DNA of 64,000 nt from Oopsacas minuta (taxonomy: Eukaryota; Porifera; Hexactinellida; Lyssacinosida; Leucopsacidae): NCBI GenBank assembly GCA_024704765.1, contig JAKMXF010000222.1, forward strand, positions 744,001-808,000, written 5' to 3'. Position 1 is the stretch's first letter. Every line of letters begins with the position of its first letter. The notes under the pieces were generated by a model that was not told the DNA's origin, searched no databases, and worked only from the letters and a program-made list of their open reading frames with translations. A program made the position numbers and the translations under genes. Of this stretch, positions 45,864 through 57,453 are shown in pieces.

Positions 45864-47149
45864 CAGTCTGTTACATAATTATTTAGAATGGAGATGTTTT
45901 GTTACAAAACCTCAGTACTTTGTCTTACTTCACTCAGGCTACTTGTGTTTCGCTGTCCATAATGGCTTAATGATATATTTTGCTAAATTCCCTCAACCAA
46001 GTCATTATCTTATTTTTCCGGAAATTTTACTCTAAAATATTAATTATGACTTCATGTAAATATTCATTTTGACCTCCATTACTATTATTTACCTTAATTA
46101 TTTCCCTACTTGACAATCAGCTCTGAAAATGACTCAATACGAGAAGAGGGAAATTGTGAAGACACTCCTACAATCCGGGAAGCTTTTGCCCAAGGAAATC
46201 TCTGTTAATTGTGGAATTTCCTTAGCTACAGTTTACAATGTTAAACGCCGATTAGATGAAGGTGTACCGCTATCTCACCAAAAGGGCGCAGGGAGACCCA
46301 ATAACTTGCGATCTTCCATCAAATTGTCTATTCTTCACCGGGTACGATGTAAACCATACCTCTCTTTGCGAACATTAGCAAGTCGTACAGGTAATAAGGC
46401 TTCCTATCAGACTGTCCGGAGAGTGTGAAGGACAAATCTTACAACAAACCTTACCCTGTTCAGATCCCTATGCTGAGTGAAAAATCGCATGTGCAGGATA
46501 GAATGGGCAAAAAAGTACAAATACTCGAAGAAACAATGGGCCCAAACAATATTTCTTGACGAGATGTCAATCTGGCTCTCAAGGGGAAGATTAAGGATGT
46601 GGACAAAATCCAACAAAAAAAGGATCGCCCCAACAACGAAGCATGTTCCAAAGATACACGTGTGGGCTGCATTTTCATCTATGGGTACATTCCCATTGTG
46701 CGTTTTCACTAACAATATGAACAGTGGAATGTTTTTAGATATAATGGAAGGATATTTGATAACTCAGGCACAGGTATATCATAAAAGTCACTGGCGATTG
46801 GTGATGGATAATGATCCAAAACCCACCTCGCAAAAGGTCCGCACCTGGTTGGCAGAAAAATGTACCAAATCTGAGTCCATGGCCTTCACAAAGTCCAGAT
46901 CTTAACCCCATTAAAAAGTATTCGCATGGGTGAAGCGAGAGATACTTAAGCTAGGCCCAAAGACAATTCCAGAACTGAAACTCAATTTAGAAGCGGTCTG
47001 GAATCGTATTCAACCAGATTTTCTTAAAGCTTACTGGGAATCAATGCCCAGAAGATGCCAACTAGTAGTAGAGGGCAACGGGTATCCTATTAATTATTAA
47101 GATCTATTACTTCACTCTGAATTTGGGGTATATATGGCAATGTATACTG
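45864..47149 (+). mobile_element. Tc1-like element, borders tentative
   Basis: A Tc1-like transposase relic (46129-47100) is flanked by TA-cagt at 45862-45867 and by actg-TA at 47146-47151. These tips would give an element of 1286 bp, the usual Tc1 size, but the inverted repeat beyond the first few bases is poor, so the borders are a proposal. The element separates MULE fragments that lie in opposite orientation on its two sides. Confidence 0.55.
46129..47100 (+). pseudogene. Tc1-like transposase, frameshifted, catalytic Glu lost
   Basis: ATG at 46129. The first frame (to 46428) holds two helix-turn-helix units (KEISVNCGISLATVYNVKRR and ASRTGNKASYQTVRR) joined by GAGRPNNLRS. The second frame (46477-46905) has the first catalytic Asp in IFLDEMSIWL, then HVWAAFSSMG and the second Asp in VMDNDPKPTS. 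After a shift near 46865 follows WPSQSPDLNPIKK, in which the expected catalytic Glu of the DD34E Tc1 group is Lys. A further shift is needed to read FAWVKREILKLGP and on to the stop near 47100. The transposase is dead both by frame and by active site. Confidence 0.85.
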
Positions 47150-47569
47150 TAACTCTAATAATTTGATATAGGCTGATTTCTGCAAAGATCGGCGTCTATT
47201 GGTGCAGTGCAAAGTAGGAAATAATGCAATCAAAAGCAAAAATCCCTATTTTCGTTAAGTCACTGACTTCAAGAAAAGGTCGAGCCGCATTAAGCCAATA
47301 AGAGCATGGATACAATTTCAAATATATATTAGTCAATGGTAAATGTCCAGCGAAGATAATTTACATTAAATCAAGACCTTAACATAATTGCCATTCCTTG
47401 TCAAATTCGAAATTTCTCTCACTTCATTCTCTCCCTACAATTAATATGCAACATAATTATATTAATTAATAAACTATTGTTTTATTTATCAATAATTTAT
47501 TATCCTATTAATTCACGCATGTGTATAACGCCCATCCATGTTGTTCCCATTCAATTTTCCAGCTATACA
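47150..47569. other. No recognisable feature
   Basis: AT-rich spacer between the Tc1-like element and the MULE fragment. Confidence 0.4.
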
Positions 47570-48349
47570 CAATTCATTGCGAGAAAGATGGATACATCAT
47601 TCCATGCATATATGCACTGATGTTAAACAAGCTTCAATCTCATACTATGAACTACTCAAAAAATTAAAAGAGATCGAACCTGAATTTGATCCGTCATCCA
47701 TTGTGGTGGATTTCGAAAAAGCTCCAATTAATGCTCTAGAAGAAAATTTCCTAGCTGTTATATCTGTTTTTTTTTTTTTTTCATCTGTCGCAGAGTATTT
47801 ATTGTCTAATACAGTCGAGAGGGGTGGCCACACTATATCTCGAAGATGAGGAATTAGCAATAAAAATGAAGATGTTAGTAGTTTAGCTTTTGTGCCGGAA
47901 TTTGAAGTCATTGATTGCTTCACAATATTGATTGGTAATTTTCCGGAATCAGGTAAAGGGGGTAGCTGAATATTTTGAAGTTAATTACATCAGGAAGAGA
48001 CGTGAAGATCAAAGTAGACGAATACCACGCTTTCTTATTCGAATTTGGAATATGTTTACACGAGTAAGATCCAGATTACTCCGAACAAATAATTCAGTCG
48101 CAGGATGGCATAATGCCTTTAAATCAGGAATCACTTGTTCACACCCAAGTTGTAAAGCTCATAATGCACCTGCAACGTGAGCAATCTCTACAGGAGGCAA
48201 CTCTAGTCAGATGAGAGACTAGTGAAGTGTCAAGAACTTCAAAGCACAGTGAATCTAGAAATCTCAGAATCATGAGACTAGTTGAAGACTACGAGAATAG
48301 AGAGATTCTAACATATCTAAGAGGAATGGCGCATAATTTTGATTCCTAA
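47570..48349 (+). pseudogene. MULE-type transposase, interrupted
   Basis: A frame from about 47580 reads YYELLKKLKEIEPEFDPSS and VVDFEKAPINALEENF, the start of the MULE transposase domain with a catalytic Asp in VDFE. A run of 15 T (near 47768-47782) and other damage follow where a CxxH-type stretch is expected. From 47930 it continues as GVAEYFEVNYIRKRR, IPRFLIRIWNMF and RTNNSVAGWHNAF, then, after a shift near 48150, LQREQSLQEATLVR, one in-frame stop, and LTYLRGMAHNFDS before TAA at 48347. The family moves DNA by cut and paste; this copy is dead. The fragments at 45442-45845 and 48440-48745 are relatives. Confidence 0.78.
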
Positions 48350-48439
48350 TATGAACATTATACTTATTTTCATTAATACTTCTGTCCTTCTCTTAAATTG
48401 CAAATTATAAGATCATAAAATTAATATATTCTCTCATTA

Positions 48440-48745
48440 CATTTATTAAAATTCTTGAGTATTGGATATGTAATTGCCAACGTAATATCTAGGCAACCAA
48501 ATGTCCAGGGAATCAAATGTCTGTTTCCTGTATTTTGCATTACCAAGGATCAAACCGAGGTGACGTATAATAAAATATTCTCTACACTAAAGGAACACTA
48601 TCCATCATTGAACCCTGCTTCGATGATTATCGCCAATGAAATACCTTCATTGATCACATTATCATGGAATTTCCCAAATGGTGAAATACGATTATTATTA
48701 TTTTACTTTGGGCAAGCAATTTGGAGAAACATTTACGGATTCTAA
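48440..48745 (+). pseudogene. Second MULE-type fragment
   Basis: PVFCITKDQTEVTYNKIF, LKEHYPSLNPASMI and FGQAIWRNIYGF follow the order of the MULE catalytic domain. The expected DFE at the first catalytic position is ANE here. It overlaps in domain content with the first half of 47570-48349, so it is a separate partial copy. Confidence 0.7.
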
Positions 48746-48827
48746 TAAAAGTGAAGTAATGTTAATCTATTAGAGCGGTTAAGAAAGCTATAATAACACA
48801 TAACTATGGACTATTACTAACCACATA

Positions 48828-50123
48828 CAGGGTGTCTAATAAGTTCTGTCCTCAATGTTTTGCCTGCCATATTTTCTATATTAACCAATTTGGTTGATAT
48901 TTAACAAACTGATAAAATATTTAGTAATAAATTGTTTAGTAAAGTGTTTACTCAATATATCCTCCCTTTTGAGAAATTACAGCCTGTAGCCGCGTCCTAA
49001 AGTTCCCTCTGCATTTCGCAGCTCATCTTGTGGTATTTTCTGCCATTCATGCTGAAGGGAGAGCTTCAGAGAGTCCAAACTCTTGTGAAGTTTAGCACAG
49101 GCCCTTGCCTCCAGATTAGCCCAGACGCGATAATCGAGCGGATTCAAATCTGGACTAGATGGGGGCCATTCGTCTTTGCTAATAAACTCTATTTTTCTTG
49201 CCCTTAACCAGTCTTGAGTGCTTTTGGATGCATGTGCAGGGGCAGAATCCTGTTGAAAGATCCAAGTGTTATTTCTAAATAGATTTTGCCCAGCTACACT
49301 GATTTCCTTTTCCAAAATCAATTCTTGGTATGTCGCAGAGTTGATTTTGACCCCTTGGGGGACAAAAATCAGATTTGTCCGTGCATTTGCGGACACACCA
49401 CCCCAGACATTGGCTTCTGCACTCTATCGATGTATTTCAGGTTTTCTGGGATTGCTGTGGAACTGGTAGCAAGAATCCGATCATTTTGTCTGTTCCAAGC
49501 CTCTTCAACGTGAAAATTTTCTTATCTGAGAAGAGGATTTGGTCTTGGGCCCCCAGGAGCGAACCGCTGAAGAAGTGCTTTCGATCTAGCCAGCCTCTTA
49601 TTCCGAATACTGGGTTAAGGTGGTATACCTTCTTTCTTTTAAAAGACTTAAGCCCTAGATCCTCAACTACCAGCTTTCGCATCGTTTCATGATTAACCGA
49701 TAACTCACGGGCCATTTTCCTGATGGATCTCCGGGGATTCCGAGAAATTCGGCAGCGGACTTTGTTTTTCAAGGCTGGAGTCCTTACAGGCCTTGGACGA
49801 TCAGATCTAGGTTTATCACTCAAGTTTCCAGTATCCTTATATCGTTTTATGGTACGATATATTAGCTTAGGTGAAACCTTTCCATTTTTTAGCTTTTGAA
49901 AAATTTCCTTTTTTGAGCTACCTATCTCGAAAAGTGCGATAATTTTGGATCTAATTTTTTCAGCCATTATTTTCGCAAGTGTAAATAATATTATGTAGGA
50001 GCCTATCATATCGTTAGAAAGAGCCGAAGTGTTACAAATTATGCATCTAAAACTGCTTGTGTGTTCATACGTAGCTATGCAATGAGATGTGATTTATGAG
50101 GACATAACTTATTAGACACCCTG
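48828..50123 (-). mobile_element. DD37D mariner-like element, full length
   Basis: 1296 bp. Terminal inverted repeats at 48828-48853 and 50098-50123 match at 25 of 26 positions (start cagggtgtctaataagtt), flanked by TA (48826-48827 and 50124-50125). Transposase on the minus strand. The ends differ from those of the 29.6-kb element, so this is a second DD37D family. Confidence 0.93.
48948..49967 (-). pseudogene. DD37D transposase, frameshifted
   Basis: The ATG at 49967 starts MAEKIRSKIIALFEIGSSKK. The first frame contains the first helix-turn-helix, the KPRSDRPRPVRTP linker, NPRRSIRKMARELSVNH and the first catalytic Asp in ILFSDKKIF (usually SDEK). A shift near 49520 is followed by the frame 49396-48977 with IFVPQGVKINSATY, WIFQQDSAPAHASK (second Asp) and WPPSSPDLNPLDYRVW (third Asp), 37 residues apart. 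A last shift near 49010 restores FRTRLQAVISQKGGYIE and the stop. All catalytic Asp codons are kept. The protein is clearly related to that at 29756-30781. Confidence 0.9.
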
Positions 50124-51899
50124 TATTTCCGCTTTGATGTCTAATTTAAACTAAATCTCGAATATAAGAATATTACAGGTAGCTTTCAATAGCCATCAAA
50201 GAACAAATCATAATAATTATATAATCAAATTCAAGTGCCTATAACTTTAATAGAAACATTTTAAAGACATATCCTGGAAACAGTATTAGCATGCATGAAG
50301 AATCATTTGGTGTAACTCTATACTACTGAATGAACTAATAGTAAATATTACTCGTTTTACTTTACATTACAAACTTTCATTCTAAGAGGAGGTAAGAAGA
50401 TAAGACCTCCAAAACGGTCAAAATATCAAGAATTTGTGAAATTTTCGGGTCATACTTCGTTTCCTTCTTTAGCAGTCCTTGTTAAGTAGCTTCTTGCTTT
50501 TGCTTATGGTATTATCAGTAAATAAATAATTGGATCCCAATCTACATATTGCATGGCCATTTCAGGACAAGTCGAAATATATTCTACAGTAGTTAATTCT
50601 TAAACTTAGCTTCGAAGTTTTAGTTAAGTTTCATATTTTATATTCTTATCCATAGTCCAAATAATGAATAATTACATTTTCTAAGGTTATGGGTGTACAT
50701 AATTTTGTCTTCATAAATACTTCCATTCCCTGTTATGCAGCCAAATTTTCGGGGACCCGTGACCTAAGTAACATAATAAATTGCGCGGCATGACCTACGG
50801 CCTACTTAAAATATACTGCTGTATATGTTACCGAGAAGGATTGAAAACAAGACGCCAACAGGAAATGTCTTTTTATGACATATCTCCAGAAATATATGTT
50901 TTAGAGCAGAGGTATATATTAATGACATATAGGGATATGGTAGCGAAGTATGTATTTCTATTGAGAAATATGACTTCTCATCATGTGGTTTCGCAAGAGC
51001 TATTTTTAGAACGAAAAATGTTACTTTTTAAACTATGTTTAAACCATGTTCTCAGTGTTTTTAGGGCTTGACAGTTCTATATAATGAATAGTATATATGA
51101 AAACAATAGTTGATATGAATGGAATGTGAACACATTCTTGTGTTGCTAAGGGAACCTTTTTCATTTAAGTTATAACTAAAAAACTATGAGTGCTATGGCT
51201 CTAAAATGTATACTAATAGTACTGTAATAGTCAACTTCCTATTTACTAATAATATAGTTCATCTGCTTTTTTTCATACTTTTTGAGATATTTTGACACTT
51301 ACTATATAGATGGTAGTCATATAATATATGAGAAATGTCAATATATCTCAAGTATCACTTTTTTTGCCCCTATGGTCACACTCTCGATGCTACTACGTGT
51401 AAGTATGAGGCTCAAGGGGAGGGAGTGGAACACCTGAACAGGTCTCTACGTAAATTTTAAGATTTCCACTATTTGTTTACTGTAATAGTAATATATACAA
51501 CAAATATCTTTACATAAGAGAAATTTGAAAATGCCCAAAAATCAGTTCCAGCTTACCTTGTTACCACATGGTAGCCGTTTAGAGCAAGCCTGTATGTATA
51601 TTTTATTATTTGGCTAATTTGTTTACTTTTATACTCATAAAAATAGCAATAAATTTACGTAGGAAAAACTTGATATTGCGAAATTCGGATTCAGCGTATT
51701 GTATTATCCCAGTATACAGAGACGGATTATGGGTATATTGGGCCCCAGGCGAACATTAACCACGGACCTTTAGGAATTTATTTAGGGACACCTCGAATAT
51801 ACTTCTACAGGCACCTTTGGGATCATTTAGGCTCGGGTCCCGGGCGACCGCCCCATCCCCCCCCTTAATCCACCACTTCTTGTGTAGCCGTTTAGAGCA
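50124..51899. other. No gene; partial repeat D near 51600
   Basis: A 96-codon plus-strand frame at 50781-51071 (RGMTYGLLKIYCCICYREG) has no recognisable motif. At 51600-51705 a partial copy of dispersed repeat D is visible, and at 51838-51866 a short C-rich stretch. gtagccgtttagagcaagcc occurs at 51571 and 51887 and inverted near 52206, so small repeated words surround repeat D here. Confidence 0.45.
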
Positions 51900-52166
51900 A
51901 GCCTGTACTTATAATTTGAGATTAGCTAATTTGTTACTTTATATTCATAAAAACAACAATATATTTACATATGATGAATCCAAAAGTGTGAATATCGGAT
52001 TCAGGATTTCGATATTTTAGTGAAGTTTTATTGAATTCTGTTTACTTCCTTGATAAACACGATAAATACATAGTTATACGACGATTTCAAAATTGCATAC
52101 CTTGAATCCTTTCCTTGACAACGGACAAACAAATAAACAGACAACATTGAGAATTAATGATATACA
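51900..52166. repeat. Dispersed repeat D, copy 2
   Basis: Matches 34600-34870 (see there), ending in the same acggacaaacaaataaacag tail. Confidence 0.65.
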
Positions 52167-52296
52167 TATTATTGATATGCAAATATATTGTTGTTTTTAT
52201 GAATAGGCTTGCTCCAAACGGCTACCCATCATATAATATCATTTAATAATATATATGCCAAATACGTATATTTTGTGAATTACATTGTTCTAAATA

Positions 52297-53630
52297 CAAA
52301 GGGTATTCATTTAATTCGTAACTCTTAGAATATTTGTATTATATAAGTGAGATAAGCCTCAAATACTACTATATATGTTCAAAGTAGTCTCCCTTGTGCT
52401 CAACTACAAGCTTTAAACGCTCTATCCACTAGAAAAATGTTTTCTTATACTCTTCTTGTGGTATGTCTCTGAGGTACCGTTGCGTGGCCCTTCCAATTTG
52501 CATCCGTTCTCCAAAAACTGTACCTGCTAGGTGCTTTTTGAGCCCATCGAACAGCCAAAAGTAGCACGGTGCTAGGTCAAGGCTATAGGGTAGATATTCC
52601 AATTCCTCAAGACCTATAGAAGCAATCTTTTTCTTGACTTCCTTAGATTTGTGCGGTCTGGCATCATCATGCAAAATTTTGATTCCTCTAAGACCCGTGG
52701 CTGGCCGACTTTCAATATAATGTTTTTCGATTTCCGGAAGAACAACTGTTGCATAAAAGTGTCCGGTAACTATTTGCCCCTTAGGAGTACAGATTTGGCA
52801 GCTGGACCATGTGCATCGAAAAATATGGTGTACATTACTTTGGTGGCCCAATGATCCGGTCTTGATAGTGCTGGGGGAGAACTCCCTTTTACAATCCATA
52901 CCTTGTTCTGTTCTTTTGCGAGTTGGCTCTGAATATCTTATCCACGTCTCATCACCGGTACATATTTCAAATAGTCGCCTCTCATCACATTGGTTATACT
53001 TTCAAGCAGTTTTTTTTGCAATCCTGACCCAGGTCTTCTTTTGTGTCTGATTCAACAAATGTGGGACCCAACGTGGGCAAACCTTGGACATACAAAGATG
53101 CTTGGTCAGAATTGCATGAACACTTCCCGTTGACAAGGTTAGGCTGGTAGCTAACTGCTCTATCGTAATATGGGGATCAGATTTACACATTTCAGCTACA
53201 AGAGCAATATTGTTTGCAGTGGTAGCAATTATAGGTTGCCTTAACCGAGGGTCATCTTCAACCGACACGCTACCTTCACGAAAACGTAGACTCCACTTCT
53301 TAACGATTGATTCCGAACAGGCCTCCCCACTATATTCCTGTACTAAATCTTGGTGGATATTCCTTGGCGTATCGCCGAGTAATGAGCGGATTTTGATGTA
53401 TGCTCTTTGTTCAAGTAGAATTCATTAGATTTTGAAGCCAAAAATTCCTCTGTGGTTGCTATAAACTATGTTCAAAAGGGTGTATCTCAAAAATATTAGA
53501 TCAATCTCCACGAAGTATAGTGTCCAAAATAGACGAAAATCTAAGCTATAAATTAGATGCAAATAGTGAATACATGTGGTTAAACAATAATAGCAATAGC
53601 TAGGGTTACGAACTAATTGAAATCCCTTTG
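52297..53630 (-). mobile_element. mariner element (D34D), full length with both ends
   Basis: 1334 bp. Terminal inverted repeats 52297-52324 and 53603-53630 (28 bp, most positions equal; caaaggg, then ttcgtaac near the inner end), flanked by TA at 52295-52296 and 53631-53632. Transposase on the minus strand. Distinct in ends and protein from the 8-kb and 40.5-kb families. Confidence 0.92.
52369..53430 (-). pseudogene. mariner transposase with lost third Asp
   Basis: The N-terminal frame (about 53430-53002) is open: EQRAYIKIRSLLGDTPRN, YSGEACSESIVKKWSLRF and PHITIEQLATSLTLSTG are the paired DNA-binding helices, and CPRWVPHLLNQTQ the linker. It then breaks near 53000. The first catalytic Asp is in CTGDETWIRYSEP. 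The second half reads LHDDARPHKSK with the second Asp, but the third site reads LAPCYFWLF, so the catalytic Asp is Tyr; the usual SPDLAP is also SLDLAP. A stop at 52429-52431 interrupts KKTFF-WIERL shortly before the natural end. The copy is inactive several times over. Confidence 0.9.
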
Positions 53631-53676
53631 TATATCTATATTATAATACTCATAGGGTCCATCAAATCGGAGAATA

Positions 53677-53750
53677 ATGGACACCTCGAAGCGCAATGCG
53701 CCGAGTTCATTGCGAAGCAACGAGCCTTTGGCTCATAGATATGTATATTC
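53677..53750. repeat. GC-rich dispersed repeat C, copy 2
   Basis: Inverted relative to 34436-34500: cgcaatgcgccgagttc and gcgaagcaacgagcctttgg match with few changes. Confidence 0.7.
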
Positions 53751-54929
53751 ATATGTTATTGGAATTTATTAATATAGGAGTATTAGCACAATTTCCTCAT
53801 TCTTACCTACCCACTAGTATTATTTCCCGCGTTTTCGGAAGTATATATAGTGATTGCTAATTGTTATTATTATATGCCTTGAGCTGTTTGCGCATTGACA
53901 AAAGCTCTGCAGGGTTTCTAACAACCAAACACCAACACCGGAGTAGGGACTACCTATAGCTACATGGGTGGAGGTCGTTGGTTGCTCATTCGTGCTTTTT
54001 GATAGACTTTCAGGATTATTTGCTCGATTTGTTTCGGTGCCAACTTCATCTCATTCTTTGTGTCTAGTCTTGCCGGCTCTCAACTTTTGAAGCTTGTAGG
54101 TATGAGTCGCGAGGGGGGTCGTGATGGTTCGGTTTGGGGCTCGGTTACTATTGAGGGACCATACCTATATTTCTGTATTAGCTCTATGGGTTCGAAAACA
54201 AACGAGGGGTGCTCGAGCCCCCCTGCCCCACTAAAACCGGACGTAGTGATTTAGTGATCCACGCCCCTAAAACACTAGCGATATGGCGATGGGGGAGGGA
54301 TGAAGTTTCTTACGTTATGGGGCCAGCCAGCACGCATAAACGCTAACGTTTTAGGTACGCTAGCGTTTTAGGGATCCTTGGTTCTGTGTGGAATACTAGC
54401 GATGCAGGAAATTTATACCTTGAGACAACATCTTAGGGAAGTGATAACCTTTTCGCTTATACAGTAAAAATATTAACCAACACTATGGCCTTTGAGGACA
54501 TAAGGAATTGTGAATATTTTAGGCTTTCCTCGAAGTTGTTAATATTGAATATTTTTATTCAGATATTATCCAAAATGTGTACAAGTGTTCTAATATTATT
54601 TTCTTCGAGTCAATTTAAATACTTTGCATTCTCTCGGATGACGTCAAATTAATCAAGTTCGAGTTATGAAGAGATATCCTCAAAGAGCAGGGTAATTTCT
54701 CAGACTCAGCACAATTTTCAGTTTCAGAGGTTATCTCCTATCTTTCATTACCTCCTGTACCTCCTCTGGATACTACCTTGCCTTCATGTCCTCCTCAATC
54801 TGAATCTACATCCCAGACAACAGTTAGTCTAACTTCTCCAGGATTTCCCAAGCATACAGCTCGCTTAGATTGTATCCTGCAACTTATCAAGAACAAGATT
54901 GTCATCGAGTTGATAAATGCATGGGACGA
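53751..54929. other. No gene; small inverted repeat at 54265-54375
   Basis: Around 54000-54260 the base composition rises without a recognisable protein. At 54265 ccctaaaacactagcg is inverted as cgctagcgttttaggg ending near 54373, and cgttttaggtacgct-type words repeat inside, so this is probably a tiny MITE. Nothing else stands out. Confidence 0.45.
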
Positions 54930-56480
54930 CCTCGAAAGCGTCGCTTCTATGGAAATATGTATACAACCTGTACACCATCTCTTACAGATGTGCAAGGCCT
55001 GACAATACCGCTTTTCCCGAAACCGCCTAAAGAAAGAATCGCAAATACCTAAGGTACTCACCCGCGGAGGCTACAATGCCAAATTTCGTATTCCACCCAC
55101 GATACGTTCCAAACCTGTGTTACTACTTTCAGGTTCAGGAGAAATAGAGAGAAATGCACACAGACCAACTGGCATGGGAATTCTTGATCCTGGCATCCTA
55201 GTAGAGGTATTCTCTACCTTTCATTGCAGGGAATGTGTTGGGAGCCTTTCCCTTTACGAAGAAAATGGATTCATGGTTGGCAGACCTTTTACAGTTTCAA
55301 ATGTGATAGATGTCATAAAGAACATGCTACCTTCCCTTTTTCACGCTCCCTCGATATATCTAGCCACCATACCTGTGTCAACGTGCCCTTTATACCCAGT
55401 GATATTAATGAAGTTACGATGAGGTCAGTTATGGCTGTACACTCTATTGGTGTATCGTAGAGTAATTTTCACAAACTATTTACAATATTTGATATGCACC
55501 CACCAGTTCAGAGCATGCCATCTCCATATAAACCCGTCTGGAAGCTGATACAATAGTTGAAGTAGGGACTGCCATATCTGATGGCGCTAAACAGCTATGC
55601 CAAAGATCAGACTGTGAAGTATCACCTGATTCTAACACTACCAACGTAACCATCAGCTTCGATAGCTCCTGGAAGACCAAATTACTCTACTGTCATCTAT
55701 CAACACCGTGGTTTGGTATCTATCAAGCTGTGTCTTCTCTACATATACTAGTTGATATGTGACAGGGGATCATTCTGGCTGTCCTACTGGAGACAAATCA
55801 TGGTATCGGTGGAGAAACCCATCAGGTTACTCAGCACCTAATGCTCTGACAACCTTCAAACCAATTGACTTAGAAAGATGAAAGAATATTCAATACTTTG
55901 CGACAGAAGAAGTCTGTAGCCATCTGACATTAGGAATGGCTCAAAATGCTAATGAATCCTTACACAACTCTATGAGGAGTCTCTGTCCCTAAAGCAAGTA
56001 CTTATCACCTCAATCTATTAAGATTTGCACTGCTATCGCTGTCCAAACCTTTAATGAAGTTGAATTTCACTATTCGGAATCCTGACTGACCTTGGCCTGT
56101 TTCCCTCTTGGCAGACTTATAGTGCAATTCTTAAACGAGAATACTGGTCAGATTATTCTCGATGAGCTCAGAACAAGTCGAATTATGAAAGACGAAGAAG
56201 AGCGAGACTATTCAACCAATAAAGAGAGAATGCCCTGTTGAAAACAGGAGGCAGTTGGGGTTGAAAATTACCCAAAGAAGAAGTCTGTCAGGGCTTGAGG
56301 ACGGTTCGGTATAACAGGCAGAGGAGCTACTGGAGTGATGAGAAGTGCGAGGGAGCGTGGCGTTTCTCTTGTTTCCACACGGTCTTCTAGCCCAACCAGC
56401 AGCTCTGACAAGTCGGATACCCTGAGCAGTTTATGCCACAAGAAAGATCCAGAACCTGTGACAAAGAGGAAACTTTGAAA
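54930..56480 (+). pseudogene. Mutator-type transposase gene, heavily decayed
   Basis: Pieces in shifting plus-strand frames follow a known order: a basic start MGRPRKRRFYGN (about 54919-54955); a Cys pair CRECVGSLSLYEENG near 55226; FKCDRCHKEH near 55300; MRSVMAVHSIG near 55425; FTIFDMHPPVQSMPS near 55485; AISDGAKQLC near 55575 and VTISFDSSWKTK near 55645 (catalytic-site type DxS); and a late MAQNANESLHNSMRSLCPK (55935-55990), the most characteristic signature of this group. A basic, Ser-rich tail follows. From memory this is the Mutator-like family of animal transposons with a C2C2 unit and the ANESLHN motif. Many stops and frameshifts make it dead. No terminal repeats were found. Confidence 0.72.
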
Positions 56481-57023
56481 GAATCAATGCGTTGGGTATA
56501 ATGTGACAACTGCTCTGAATGGGTTCATTGCTATTGTTCTGACGTAGACATTCAGACCGTGTCCAAAACATCTTTTACTGTAATACGTGTTCTTGAAAGG
56601 TATTATCATTAACTTTTAAATCTACCCACTAGTGATCGACAAACTGAATATTTCCGAATATCGGTATTCAACAGAAATCGAATAGCTGTTCCGAACGTTG
56701 TTTGAGGCTAAATTATTTCTTAAATATTAGCGGTTTAGGTGTATCGAATCTTATTCTAATTATTCGGTTGGTAGGATATCCGGCCATAATATTCAGTGGA
56801 AAACTATTTCGATCACTACTACTACTACCCACGCTTAACGGTATCCCTTGCATTATTTACTGATTACCAGATGATAACTAGATCTCACTACGAGTATATG
56901 TCAAATATGGTGTCTTAATATCTAAAGGTGTGAACAGAAGATACATAAGATTACGAGTAATACCAGAAGTTTAACGGAAAGGAAATGTTCGCAGGCCACA
57001 TAGAGCAAGCGCGCATCTTCAAT
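56481..57023. other. No recognisable feature
   Basis: Spacer between the Mutator relic and the P element; near 56640-56790 several gaatattcgg-like words. Confidence 0.4.
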
Positions 57024-57031
57024 CATTCAAT
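57024..57031. repeat. Target site duplication, left copy
   Basis: CATTCAAT, identical to 60316-60323 on the other side of the P element. An 8-bp duplication is diagnostic for P elements. Confidence 0.92.
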
Positions 57032-57080
57032 CATAGGCTCCTTAAATAGAAGGACTAGTATCTACTATGCTCGGGGGCCT

Positions 57081-57093
57081 GGAACTTGGGTCC
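57081..57093. promoter_or_regulatory. Subterminal inverted repeat, left
   Basis: ggaacttgggtcc, the exact inverse of 60255-60267. Equal distance from the two ends suggests a binding site for the transposase or a host factor (inference). Confidence 0.75.
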
Positions 57094-57453
57094 CATCATA
57101 TCTTGGGTTGTACACATGCTAAAACCTTCATCTTGGTGTCTAACATGGGTTTTGAAGAAAAGGAATTAATTTTTTATACTTTTGACCATCTAAAAGGTCA
57201 CCTGAAGGTCATTTCAAGGTTAAAACACTCAAAATAGCAGGAATTTATCTAAAATTTTGTGTATTCTTCTAATCAAATGCAGGGTAACGAGACAAACACA
57301 GTCAAAATAGTATACATTGTGATTATATAAGTCAAAATGACAGTTTAAATGCTAAAATTAGCACGAATGAATAAGGTCAGTATACAAAGCAAACAAAAGG
57401 CAAAAATTGCATGTATACACGGATATCACTGTGAACAGGGATATTACTGCAAC

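Noticed and set aside
50781-51071. 96-codon frame with two Cys and many Leu/Met
   Set aside because: No recognisable motif, AT-rich composition, surrounded by repeats; length is compatible with chance.
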